Source of the DNA: Candidatus Saccharimonadota bacterium
Lineage (GTDB): Bacteria; Patescibacteriota; Saccharimonadia; UBA4664
DNA: 28,159 bases
Reading direction: 5' to 3'
NCBI GenBank assembly: GCA_029237755.1
Contig: JAQZBT010000001.1
Span: 1-28,159 of the forward strand
The position numbers and the translations under genes were made by a program. Shown here piece by piece: positions 1-6,915 of this stretch. Each line of letters starts with the position of its first letter. The first letter of the stretch is position 1. The notes under the pieces were generated by a model. The model was not told the DNA's origin and did no database searches. It worked only from the letters and a program-made list of their open reading frames with translations.

Positions 1-635
1 GGCAGGTGAGTGCGGGGTAGATCTTCGACCCGGTGGACGAGCCGCCAGATCTTCATCCGGTCGCCGTAGGCCTTCTTGCCTTCGGTGATGACCGTGGACC
101 ACCCTCGGAAGGAGAGCGGGTGATACTCACGCAGTCCCGGATCAGCGCGCACGATGACGAAGCCGTCTGCCGGCAGCGCTTCGAGGCCGTGATGGACACG
201 GTCGCGGCCGAGCCAAACATGGTCGTCGTTCTCGAGTCCAGGATGAACCACCACTCGCAACGGCGGCCACGAGCGTCTGAGAAGTTCGAGCCGCGCGTCG
301 AAGTCGGGCGACATCGCCGTGAGCAGACCGAGCCCCAGGGGTCGGTCTTCAGCTTCGTACATCTGGACGGTGCCGGCTGGCGGATAGAAGGCATCTTCGG
401 ACGGTTGATAAAGAGTGACGCCTTGACCGTCCTGATCCACCAGTGTGCAGTCCAGGCGCCAGATGCCCGAAGGTACACCGAGCAGGCGCATGGCGGCCGT
501 GTGCTCGGTCGTGAAGGCGTTGGCGGCTTGGACGACGAGGCGAGAGGCCTGCCGGACGATGTCGCGGCTGAGTGGCAGGGTGACGTTGGACACGGTCGTT
601 TTCCAACCGACGTCGATGTCGTGAGTGGGGAGCAT
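1..635 (-). CDS. unknown protein, 3' end cut by window edge
   Basis: An uninterrupted reading frame runs on the - strand from ATG at 635 to the window edge without a stop, about 211 codons. The start is well supported by a GGAGG Shine-Dalgarno at 641-645, five nt before the ATG. The protein starts MLPTHDIDVGWKTTVSN and later contains LLGVPSGIWRLDCTLVDQ, LRVVVHPGLENDDHVWLG and FRGWSTVITEGKKAYGDRMK. Codon use (C or G in third position) fits a real gene. There is no signal peptide or membrane segment, so it is probably cytoplasmic. I do not recognise the family. It sits behind a promoter, a 24-codon mini-ORF with Trp-Trp and a terminator-like hairpin (743-852, 690-712), so its expression may be controlled by attenuation. 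The C-terminus is missing, which limits any functional call. Confidence 0.8.
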   Translation of the reverse strand, partial: MLPTHDIDVGWKTTVSNVTLPLSRDIVRQASRLVVQAANAFTTEHTAAMRLLGVPSGIWRLDCTLVDQDGQGVTLYQPSEDAFYPPAGTVQMYEAEDRPLGLGLLTAMSPDFDARLELLRRSWPPLRVVVHPGLENDDHVWLGRDRVHHGLEALPADGFVIVRADPGLREYHPLSFRGWSTVITEGKKAYGDRMKIWRLVHRVEDLPRTHL

Positions 636-689
636 GGTGCCTCCAGGGGTCGTTGGATTGTGGGGTACGCTTTTTGCCTGCCCGCTAAC

Positions 690-712
690 AGAAAACCGCT
701 CCGGAGGAGCGG
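690..712 (-). terminator. intrinsic terminator or attenuator before the 635 gene
   Basis: Read on the - strand, a perfect 7-bp stem (CCGCTCC, 712-706; GGAGCGG, 702-696) with a 3-nt loop is followed at once by TTTTCTG. It lies between the stop of the mini-ORF (743) and the SD of the gene starting at 635. It would therefore end transcription before that gene unless read through. Confidence 0.6.
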
Positions 713-742
713 GGCTGTGTGCGGGTTTGGGCAAGGGTATGG

Positions 743-817
743 TTAATGACCGCGCACAGCATCAACCAGCCACCAAGCGGTGACAGCAGCGTTGAAGCTG
801 TGAGAGATGGAAACCAT
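743..817 (-). CDS. leaderless 24-aa mini-ORF with tandem Trp codons (putative leader peptide)
   Basis: ATG at 817, stop TAA at 745-743, 24 codons. The peptide begins MVSISHSFNAAV and continues TAWWLVDAVRGH, with two adjacent Trp codons at positions 15-16. The ATG lies exactly 6 nt after the -10 hexamer of a good promoter, so transcription would start at or next to the A of the ATG. There is no SD. The last codons (760-750) can form a 10-pair helix with one mismatch with 724-714, immediately before the terminator stem at 712-696. Tandem codons for a scarce amino acid, then a terminator, is the classic layout of attenuation leaders such as trpL. The peptide itself is inferred, not recognised. 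Confidence 0.5.
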   Translation of the reverse strand: MVSISHSFNAAVTAWWLVDAVRGH

Positions 818-823
818 GGCGGT

Positions 824-852
824 ATATTAATGCCAAAATTATGAATTAGCAA
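824..852 (-). promoter_or_regulatory. sigma70-type promoter of the Trp-Trp mini-ORF
   Basis: On the - strand, TTGCTA (852-847), a 17-nt spacer and TAATAT (829-824). Six nt (ACCGCC) separate the -10 from the ATG at 817, so the predicted start site coincides with the start codon. Confidence 0.6.
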
Positions 853-863
853 AGGGTAGGGCA

Positions 864-886
864 GGGAGCGGACCGGGTCCGCTCCC
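864..886 (-). terminator. GC-rich hairpin downstream of the small basic protein gene
   Basis: A perfect 10-bp stem (864-873 with 877-886, loop CGG) lies 25 nt beyond the stop codon of the - strand gene at 912-1166. No T-run follows directly on the - strand, so it may be a transcript-end stabiliser or a weak terminator. Confidence 0.4.
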
Positions 887-911
887 CACGGAGTGAATGT
901 TGCTCGAGCCT

Positions 912-1166
912 CTAGCGGCCACTCCTCGTGCCTTTCAGCCTGCCGCCACGTTTGGGACGGCCTTTCTTTTTGGCGGGCGCCGATTGGTCGCTGATATCCA
1001 CGCGGCCAAACTTGCGCATCTTGCGCAGCGCGTTGTCGTCCGGCGGGCTGATGAGAGGAGCAGTGGCTTCGGACGCGACGAGTTGGGGGCTGACGAACCC
1101 TTGGGTGGCGTTGATGGCGGCTTGCACCGTCAGGTTGGAGCGGAACTTGATCGTGCCGTAGTGCAC
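912..1166 (-). CDS. small basic protein of unknown function, 84 aa
   Basis: GTG at 1166 is chosen because GGAAGGA lies 6 nt upstream. A longer TTG start at 1193 would place the start inside the T-tract of the preceding hairpin. The protein begins MHYGTIKFRSNLTVQAAINA, has an acidic/proline middle (LISPPDDNALRKM) and ends in a Lys/Arg/Gly-rich tail (KKKGRPKRGG, then RLKGTRSGR) typical of nucleic-acid-binding extensions. Codon use is normal for the genome. There is no signal peptide and I do not recognise the family. It is preceded by a promoter, a Cys-rich 24-codon mini-ORF and a terminator-like hairpin (1192-1354), the same arrangement as for its neighbour at 1-635. Binding of RNA or DNA by the tail is only an inference. 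Confidence 0.65.
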   Translation of the reverse strand: MHYGTIKFRSNLTVQAAINATQGFVSPQLVASEATAPLISPPDDNALRKMRKFGRVDISDQSAPAKKKGRPKRGGRLKGTRSGR

Positions 1167-1191
1167 AGTGAATCCTTCCGTAGATGGGTAC

Positions 1192-1214
1192 AAAAAAGCC
1201 GCTGCTGTGAGCGG
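1192..1214 (-). terminator. intrinsic terminator or attenuator before the small basic protein
   Basis: On the - strand, CCGCT (1214-1210), a 6-nt loop and AGCGG (1203-1199) are followed by C and six T residues (1197-1192). The stem is short but GC-rich and the U tract is strong. It lies 30 nt after the mini-ORF stop and 25 nt before the GTG start of the next gene, as expected for an attenuator. Confidence 0.5.
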
Positions 1215-1244
1215 TGCCTGGCTGGTCGGTGGGTGAGGGTTGAA

Positions 1245-1319
1245 TCAAGCAGCGTAACCAGGCACACGCAGACACATGTTGCAGCAGGGCATCATGGTGA
1301 CTGAGTAATGGCTGGTCAT
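1245..1319 (-). CDS. leaderless 24-aa mini-ORF with CCxxC (putative leader peptide)
   Basis: ATG at 1319, stop TGA at 1247-1245, 24 codons. The peptide begins MTSHYSVTMMP, then CCNMC (Cys at 12, 13 and 16), then LRVPGYAA. The ATG lies 6 nt after the -10 (1331-1326), so the mRNA would be leaderless. Codons near the end (1265-1257) can pair over 9 bp with 1222-1214, which abuts the 5' arm of the terminator at 1214-1192. Length, promoter spacing and downstream hairpin match the mini-ORF at 743-817. Leaderless Cys-rich leader ORFs that sense cysteine are known from mycobacteria; a similar role here is inference. Confidence 0.5.
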   Translation of the reverse strand: MTSHYSVTMMPCCNMCLRVPGYAA

Positions 1320-1325
1320 GGCAAG

Positions 1326-1354
1326 ATGTTAACGTTTGTTGAGTAAGCGGTCAA
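1326..1354 (-). promoter_or_regulatory. sigma70-type promoter of the Cys-rich mini-ORF
   Basis: On the - strand, TTGACC (1354-1349), a 17-nt spacer and TAACAT (1331-1326). Six nt then separate the -10 from the ATG at 1319. Geometry is identical to the promoter at 824-852. Confidence 0.6.
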
Positions 1355-1414
1355 ATAAGAACGTGCTCCCGGAGAGCGAAGAGGGTCCACCTCTCCGCCC
1401 TCCAGGCAATAATT

Positions 1415-2275
1415 TCATGAACTTTGCGGGAGCTCTCGCACGGAGTAATCCCGTAATGACGCGTCCATGAAGTCAGTGCGAATGCCGACCAATCCGGAAC
1501 CGGTGATCGGCGGCATGCCGGAAGTGCTACTATCGGTGGCCTGGGCCACTTGCTGCCACAGGCCATTGCCATCCACGTCCACCCACAGGGTGATTGAAAC
1601 GGTCCGGTTGGCGTTGGTTGTGACGGCACTGCGCAGTCCGATCCATCGGTCCTCCGGCAAGAGGTTGGGATTCTTGGTCCGGTCGTATTCAGCTCCGTCG
1701 AACACTGGAACCTCCGCCAACGAGTCCGCGTAGACGCCGCCAACCTTTTTCTTGATGACGGCGCTGCCGTCTACTCTGAACCCGGTGTAGTAGAGTGTGT
1801 CGCCTTGGTCACCGTAGCGGCTCATGGAGAACACTCCGCTCCAGGCGTCGCGCTCGGGATCTTTGGAGAGGTTGATCTGGTCAACCCGGAAGTAGAACTG
1901 TTGCTCCGGGTTCTGGTACTCCTGCCGAAGTACGAGCCGGAACAGATTCTGTGGGTGACGTCCTCGGTCGGCGCCGCTGTTACTGGCGTACGCCCGGTGC
2001 CAGGGATCCTCAGGGTCGAGCGACCCTTGGATGGTCTGGGCGACGCCGTCGCGAATGTCGAGGCGAGCGCCGGAGTTGAGCCACCAGTTGGGGTCAGCAC
2101 TCTCCTCAATGGGGTTGGATTCCTCTATCACCCGCTGGTCTTGAAACTTGTCGCTGAATGACTTGGCGGGAGAGGGGCTGGGCGGAGGAGGGGTGGTGCC
2201 GTCGCGGGTGCAGGCGCTTAGCAACACCAGTATGCCCACCACGGTGAGCACAACTACTTGCGTGCGTCTGGTCAT
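1415..2275 (-). CDS. lipoprotein with a probable beta-sandwich domain
   Basis: 286 aa on the - strand. ATG at 2275 has a GAAGGAAG Shine-Dalgarno 6 nt upstream. The N-terminus (MTRRTQVVV, hydrophobic stretch, LVLLSAC) is a lipoprotein signal with a lipobox ending at Cys22. A Pro/Ser linker (about residues 28-37) follows. The rest is rich in aromatic and polar residues (DPNWWLNSG, FYFRVDQIN, WSGVFSMSRYGDQGDTLYY, ITLWVDVDGNGLW), with no predicted membrane segment. The pattern resembles concanavalin/LamG-like carbohydrate-binding jelly rolls, but no catalytic motif is visible. It would be anchored to the outer face of the membrane. It is transcribed divergently from mreB. The exact family and ligand are unknown. 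Confidence 0.85.
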   Translation of the reverse strand: MTRRTQVVVLTVVGILVLLSACTRDGTTPPPPSPSPAKSFSDKFQDQRVIEESNPIEESADPNWWLNSGARLDIRDGVAQTIQGSLDPEDPWHRAYASNSGADRGRHPQNLFRLVLRQEYQNPEQQFYFRVDQINLSKDPERDAWSGVFSMSRYGDQGDTLYYTGFRVDGSAVIKKKVGGVYADSLAEVPVFDGAEYDRTKNPNLLPEDRWIGLRSAVTTNANRTVSITLWVDVDGNGLWQQVAQATDSSTSGMPPITGSGLVGIRTDFMDASLRDYSVRELPQSS

Positions 2276-2384
2276 GACTCACTTCCTTCAGGAGTCGGGG
2301 CAGCCACGAAAGTGCGCGGCTGCTTACGGGTAAGAGCCGATTGGGACATATTGGCACATCGAGTGTCAGCTTCCAACCTGCGCC

Positions 2385-2414
2385 TTGCTGCCTACAGATA
2401 GCCACTGCTAAACT
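2385..2414 (+). promoter_or_regulatory. promoter of the mreBCD-PBP2 operon
   Basis: TTGCTG (2385-2390), an 18-nt spacer and TAAACT (2409-2414), with TG one base before the -10 (extended -10). The leader to the mreB ATG would be about 17 nt and has only a weak SD. Confidence 0.5.
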
Positions 2415-2437
2415 GGGAGAAGTGAAAGTGCTTCCAA

Positions 2438-3493
2438 ATGATTAACCGTTTACTCGGTCTGTTATCGCACGACATTGGCATCGACCTGGGAACGGCCAAT
2501 ACGTTGGTCTATGTGCGTGGGAAGGGGATCGTTATCAACGAGCCCAGCGTGGTAGCGGTAAACGTGAAGACCAAGCAGGTGCTGGCTATCGGTGACGAGG
2601 CCAAGAAGATGGTGGGCAAGACACCGGCCAGCATCGTGGCGACGCGGCCACTCGTCGACGGCGTGGTGAGCGACTTCGAAGTGACTGAGCAGATGCTCAA
2701 GTACTTCATCAATAAGGTGCACAAGGAGACGTACAGCGTCTTTCCACGGCCGCGGGTAGTGGTTGGTATCCCGTCAGGCGTGACCGAAGTGGAGAAGCGG
2801 GCGGTGGAAGACGCCGCGACCAACGCCGGTGCGCGCCAAACCTTCCTGATCGAGGAGCCAATGGCTGCAGCGATCGGCTCGCGGCTGCCGATCCAGGATG
2901 CGGCGGGCAGCATGATCGTCGACATCGGCGGTGGCACGACTGAAGTGGCCATCATCTCGCTCGGTGGCATCGTCGCCAGCCGCAGTCTGCGCACAGCCGG
3001 TGACGAGCTTAGCGATGACATTATCCAGTACGCGCGCGAGCAGTTTAACCTGCAGATCGGCGAACGCACGGCCGAAAACATCAAGATTGCTGTCGGCTCG
3101 GCTTACCCGGTATCCGGAGGCCCCAAAGAGGTGCCGATGCGGGGCCGTGATCTCGTCACCGGACTGCCCAAGGAGATCATGGTGACGCCGGAACAGATCA
3201 GGCAGGCGCTGTCGAAGAGCGTGCGCGAGATTGTTGAGGCGGTGAAGATCACGATCGAGGAGACGCCGCCCGAACTGGTGGCCGATATCATGGAGCGCGG
3301 AATCTACTTGGCGGGCGGTGGAGCCCTGCTGAAAGGGCTCGACACCATGCTGTCCAAGGAGACCAAGATGCCGGTCCACAAAGCGGACGACCCGCTGACA
3401 GCGGTAGCGCGGGGGACGGGTCTGGTGCTGGAAGACATCGATGCTCTCAAGGATATTCTGGTGCCGACGCAGTACGGGAAAATTCCGCGTTAA
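2438..3493 (+). CDS. mreB: rod-shape actin homologue MreB
   Basis: 351 aa, the normal length. MreB forms membrane-bound actin-like filaments that guide lateral wall synthesis. Visible actin-fold motifs are phosphate loop 1 DLGTAN (16-21), EEP (139-141), phosphate loop 2 DIGGGTTE (162-169) and the adenosine motif AGGGALLKG (292-300). It is the first gene of a four-gene operon with mreC (12 nt downstream), mreD and PBP2, the classic elongasome set. The ATG at 2438 gives the standard short N-terminus ahead of DIGIDLGTA. Its presence implies an elongating or shape-controlled cell rather than a simple coccus. Confidence 0.98.
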   Translation: MINRLLGLLSHDIGIDLGTANTLVYVRGKGIVINEPSVVAVNVKTKQVLAIGDEAKKMVGKTPASIVATRPLVDGVVSDFEVTEQMLKYFINKVHKETYSVFPRPRVVVGIPSGVTEVEKRAVEDAATNAGARQTFLIEEPMAAAIGSRLPIQDAAGSMIVDIGGGTTEVAIISLGGIVASRSLRTAGDELSDDIIQYAREQFNLQIGERTAENIKIAVGSAYPVSGGPKEVPMRGRDLVTGLPKEIMVTPEQIRQALSKSVREIVEAVKITIEETPPELVADIMERGIYLAGGGALLKGLDTMLSKETKMPVHKADDPLTAVARGTGLVLEDIDALKDILVPTQYGKIPR

Positions 3494-3505
3494 GGAGGTA
3501 GTGGC

Positions 3506-4303
3506 TTGAACTTGTCCCGAACCAACCGTCGCATCCTGATCGTCGTTGCGGTCGGTGGGCTGTTGGTGATGTTGGGGACGCTGGGCAAGCTGGGACCGGT
3601 GCGGTGGTTGTATGACCACACGCTCGTGCCGATCGGGCAGGGATTTAATGGGCTAGGCTCAAACACGAGCGAGGCACTGGCCAATGTCGGTGGCGTGCGC
3701 AACCTGGCGCGCGAGAATGTGCGCCTGGAGCGTGAGAACGCCGAGTTGCGCAAGAAGATCGCGGCGGACGCTGAGACGCGGCGGGACAACGAGCTGCTGC
3801 GGAAGCAGCTGGGATTGGAGGTCGCGGGAACCTACCGCGAGGTGGCGGCTGAAGTCGTGGCGTTCCAACCCGATTCGTACCGGCAATTCGTGACGATCAA
3901 TAAGGGCAAGAAGGCCGGCATCGCCAACGGCATGGCGGTAGTGAGCGAAGGAGTGCTGATCGGCACGATCGCCGATGCCCAGGCGTCGACTTCACGCATC
4001 ATTCTGGTGACCGACCCCGAATTTAAACTCACTGCCAAGGATCAGGAGACCGGCGCAACCGGTATCATCCGCGGTCAACTGGGCAGCGGCCTGGTACTGG
4101 ACAAGATTGGGCAGACCGATGAGGTGAAGCCGGGTGACACGGTGACGACTTCGGGGCTGGGCGGGATTGTGCCGCCGGGACTGTTGATCGGTAAGGTGGA
4201 ATCGGTGAACACGCGGGCTAACGTAGTGTTTCAGGTGGCGCAAGTTGAGACCAGCCTCAAAGTATCGCGCCTGCGGTTCGCCTATGTTGTGCTAGGTCTA
4301 TGA
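3506..4303 (+). CDS. mreC: rod-shape scaffold protein MreC
   Basis: 265 aa with a TTG start at 3506, chosen because AAGGAGGT (3492-3499) lies 6 nt upstream. There is a short basic N-terminus (LSRTNRRIL), one membrane segment (about 12-30), a coiled coil with many Glu/Arg (about 65-100, NVRLERENAELRKKI) and then the extracellular beta domain (GKKAGIANGMAVVSEGVLIG, PGDTVTTSGLGGIVPPGLLIG) typical of MreC. MreC links MreB to the wall synthases PBP2/RodA. Its stop overlaps the start of mreD by ATGA, implying translational coupling. Confidence 0.96.
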   Translation: MNLSRTNRRILIVVAVGGLLVMLGTLGKLGPVRWLYDHTLVPIGQGFNGLGSNTSEALANVGGVRNLARENVRLERENAELRKKIAADAETRRDNELLRKQLGLEVAGTYREVAAEVVAFQPDSYRQFVTINKGKKAGIANGMAVVSEGVLIGTIADAQASTSRIILVTDPEFKLTAKDQETGATGIIRGQLGSGLVLDKIGQTDEVKPGDTVTTSGLGGIVPPGLLIGKVESVNTRANVVFQVAQVETSLKVSRLRFAYVVLGL

Positions 4304-4803
4304 GGCGGATAGCACTAATCCTGTCATCGCTGGTAATCGTCATGATGCAAATCAGTCTGTTGCCGGCGCTAAAGCCGCTGGGGGTGGTGCCAAATATCGC
4401 TTTGGCGTGGGTCGTGCTAGTCGGCCTTGAGGGGACCGCGAGCTCTGCTTTGGCCGTAGCAGTGGCGTCGGGAATCATCATCGACCTGGCGAGCGGGGCG
4501 AATTTCGGGCTCTGGACCGGGACGTTGGTGCTGGCGGCATTGGCCGGCGGCGTGGTGCATCGGGCCGGCATTGAGCTGACGGGTTGGCTGGTAGCGGGCG
4601 TGATGGTGGCGGTGGGTACGCTGTTGATGACCATCATTACGCTGGGAGGACTGGTAGACACGGTAGGGGAGTGGCCCGCGGGGGCGATGGTGGGCCGGTT
4701 CATGACAGAGCTAATGTTAAACTTGTTACTAACAGCAGGTCTGAGGCGGGCGGCGCGCATGGTGGCGGCGGGACCCCGGACCAGCGAAGCAACCATAGGG
4801 TAG
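4300..4803 (+). CDS. mreD: rod-shape membrane protein MreD
   Basis: 167 aa, almost wholly hydrophobic with about five membrane segments, starting MRRIALILSSLVIVMM. Sequence conservation in MreD is low, so the call rests on size, topology and position: directly after mreC (4-nt overlap) and 4 nt before the PBP2 gene. Short polar loops and the basic C-terminus (LRRAARMV) fit a multi-pass protein with a cytoplasmic end. It probably bridges MreC and the elongation PBP in the membrane. Confidence 0.9.
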   Translation: MRRIALILSSLVIVMMQISLLPALKPLGVVPNIALAWVVLVGLEGTASSALAVAVASGIIIDLASGANFGLWTGTLVLAALAGGVVHRAGIELTGWLVAGVMVAVGTLLMTIITLGGLVDTVGEWPAGAMVGRFMTELMLNLLLTAGLRRAARMVAAGPRTSEATIG

Positions 4804-4807
4804 GGGA

Positions 4808-6811
4808 ATGGCACACAAGTCTATCTTTGGCTATCTCGAAGACTCGGCCGCTTCCGACAAACTCAAGGTGAAGCGCAGTATGTCGCGGTATGAGGAATGG
4901 ACCGAGGCTATTTTGCCGGCGGATGCCGAAGCCGAGGGTCCCGAAGGCGAGACTAGCCGGCGGCCGTTGTTGGCGTTTGGCGTGGTTGCCGGTGTGGCGC
5001 TGAGTATCCTCCTGTTGCGCTTGTTTTCGCTCCAAGTGGTGGCGGGTGACGAGAACCTGGCGCTAGCTAATGGGAACCGCATTCGCGAAAGAGTGGAACG
5101 GGCACCGCGGGGCATGATCTATGACCGCAACAAGGTGGTGTTGGCGCGCAACCAGGCGAGCTTCGACGTGACGGCCGTACCCCAGCTCTTGCCAACGGAC
5201 GAGAAGGAGCGGCGCAAGGAGTATGAACGGGTGGCTAGCATGCTGGGGTTGCCCGTGGACGAAGTGGCCAAGCGGGCCGAGGTAACATGTAAGGTCAAAA
5301 CCCCCGGGTGTCTGCGTAGCCCGATTCCGCAGCTAATCGCTGCCGGCGTGGATCGCGACAAGGCGCTCCTGATCGACCAATCAAGCGGCTCGCTGCCCGG
5401 TTTCGCATTGGACGTAAACCCGATCCGTCAGTATGCCGATGAGAACCTGCTGTCGGTGTTTTTGGGATATACCGGCCGCGTCAGTCCTGAAGAGGTAAAA
5501 TCCAACCCGACCTACGGACCGACCGACTTGATTGGGAAGCTCGGACTGGAGAAGCAATACGAGGAAGTATTGCGGGGGACTAACGGTGGCGAGCGCACGG
5601 AGGTAGACGCCACCGGCCGCCCGGTGCGGGTCCTGGCTAGCCGTGATCCGGCGCCGGGGGATAACCTGGTACTGTCGATCGACCAGTCGCTGCAGCGCAA
5701 GATGTCCGAAGCGTTGCGTACCCAGATGACGCGCGGCAACATCAAGCGCGGAGCCGGTATCGCGGTGAACCCCAAGACCGGCGAAGTGTTGGCGGCGGTG
5801 TCGCTGCCGACATATGACAACAATGAGTTTAGCCGCGGCATCGGCGAGGCGAGCTACCGGGCGCTGGTCAACGATCCCGGCCAGCCGTTGTTCAACAAGG
5901 TCCTGTCGGGCGCTTATCCATCCGGATCGGTGATCAAGCCGATGACCGCGTCGGCGGCGCTGCAGGAGAAGATTGTGACGGCCAACACGATCATCAATGA
6001 CACCGGCCAGCTCGACGTCGTCAACCCATACGACAACAGCATCCATTACATCTATAAGGGCTGGGAGACGTCGGGTCTGGGCAACGTCAACCTGTTTTCG
6101 GCCATTGCCCGTTCGTCGGACATCTACTTCTACACGATCGCCGGCGGTTTCACCAACTTCACTCGTTACCTGGGTGTGGAGAAACTCACCGATTGGTACA
6201 TGAAGTTTGGCTTCGGAGCGCGCACCGGGGTCGACCTGCCAAGCGAAACGAAGGGCCGGGTGCCGACGCCCGAGTGGAAGAAGAAGTTTTCGGGCGATCC
6301 GTGGTATACGGGTGACACCTACAACATTTCGGTGGGGCAGGGCGACATCCTGACATCGCCGATACAGATGGCGATGGCGACGGCGGCCGTAGCCAATGGC
6401 GGCAAGCTGCTCAAGCCTCACTTTGTGTCAGAAGTGACAGACGCAAATGGCAAAACGGTGAAGAAGTATGGAGCGGAGACGATAAGACAGGTGCCGGTAT
6501 CGCCCGAGAACCTGGCGTTGGTGCGCCAGGGTATGCGAGATACGATTCAGAAGCCATACGGTACGGCGTGCTGCTTCATGGAGAAGGAAGTGCCGGTGCC
6601 GGTGGCAGGAAAGACCGGTTCGGCCGAGACCGACCCCAATAACAAGGTGTTGCCGCACTCGTGGTTCACTTCCTTCTCGCCCTACAACGATCCGAAGATC
6701 GTGACGGTGGTGTTGTTTGAGAAGGCCGGTGAAGGTTCGCAGTTCGCGGCGCCGGCTACCAGGGAATTATTGCGCTGGTATTACACCGAAGGCGCGGGCG
6801 CCTCTCGGTAG
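4808..6811 (+). CDS. mrdA: penicillin-binding protein 2, elongation transpeptidase
   Basis: 667 aa class B PBP, the peptidoglycan transpeptidase of lateral growth. A cytoplasmic N-terminus of about 52 residues, longer than usual, precedes one membrane segment (about 53-77). The dimerisation domain follows (RIRERVERAPRGMIYDRN at 91-108), then the transpeptidase domain with SxxK at 374-377 (SVIK), SSD at 436-438 and KTG at 602-604. All catalytic motifs are present. Two cysteines (161 and 168, TCKVKTPGC) in the extracellular pedestal are unusual. The gene closes the mre operon, and AGGG at 4797-4800 serves as SD. It would work with a RodA-type glycosyltransferase not seen in this window. Confidence 0.96.
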   Translation: MAHKSIFGYLEDSAASDKLKVKRSMSRYEEWTEAILPADAEAEGPEGETSRRPLLAFGVVAGVALSILLLRLFSLQVVAGDENLALANGNRIRERVERAPRGMIYDRNKVVLARNQASFDVTAVPQLLPTDEKERRKEYERVASMLGLPVDEVAKRAEVTCKVKTPGCLRSPIPQLIAAGVDRDKALLIDQSSGSLPGFALDVNPIRQYADENLLSVFLGYTGRVSPEEVKSNPTYGPTDLIGKLGLEKQYEEVLRGTNGGERTEVDATGRPVRVLASRDPAPGDNLVLSIDQSLQRKMSEALRTQMTRGNIKRGAGIAVNPKTGEVLAAVSLPTYDNNEFSRGIGEASYRALVNDPGQPLFNKVLSGAYPSGSVIKPMTASAALQEKIVTANTIINDTGQLDVVNPYDNSIHYIYKGWETSGLGNVNLFSAIARSSDIYFYTIAGGFTNFTRYLGVEKLTDWYMKFGFGARTGVDLPSETKGRVPTPEWKKKFSGDPWYTGDTYNISVGQGDILTSPIQMAMATAAVANGGKLLKPHFVSEVTDANGKTVKKYGAETIRQVPVSPENLALVRQGMRDTIQKPYGTACCFMEKEVPVPVAGKTGSAETDPNNKVLPHSWFTSFSPYNDPKIVTVVLFEKAGEGSQFAAPATRELLRWYYTEGAGASR

Positions 6812-6885
6812 GGTCCTGAGTTTTCCACAAGCATTTTAAAGCGCCTGGCTTGCTTGAAGCGACTGTTTATGGCTCTGGGGCGCAA

Positions 6886-6915
6886 ACTATTAGTGTTAAA
6901 CAATAGTAACTATTG
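6886..6915. repeat. alternating inverted repeats ACTATT / AATAGT / ACTATT
   Basis: ACTATT (6886-6891), CAATAGT (6901-6907) and ACTATTG (6909-6915). The middle copy can pair with either flank, and CAATAGT-A-ACTATTG is a perfect 7-bp palindrome around one base. It lies in the 253-nt gap between PBP2 and greA and could be an operator or switching hairpin. Confidence 0.4.

Noticed and set aside
33..746. 237-codon open frame on the + strand
   Set aside because: It is antisense to the better-supported - strand gene (ATG 635 with GGAGG) and also covers that gene's promoter-proximal hairpin. Its protein is Arg-rich and low in structure, typical of a shadow frame.
685..1275. 196-codon - strand open frame
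   Set aside because: It runs through two hairpins and overlaps both the 84-aa gene and mini-ORF features in another frame; its composition is that of a shadow frame.
2300..2323. a third leader-peptide cassette before the lipoprotein
   Set aside because: A hairpin is present in the lipoprotein leader, but there is no good promoter placed before an ATG and no U tract.
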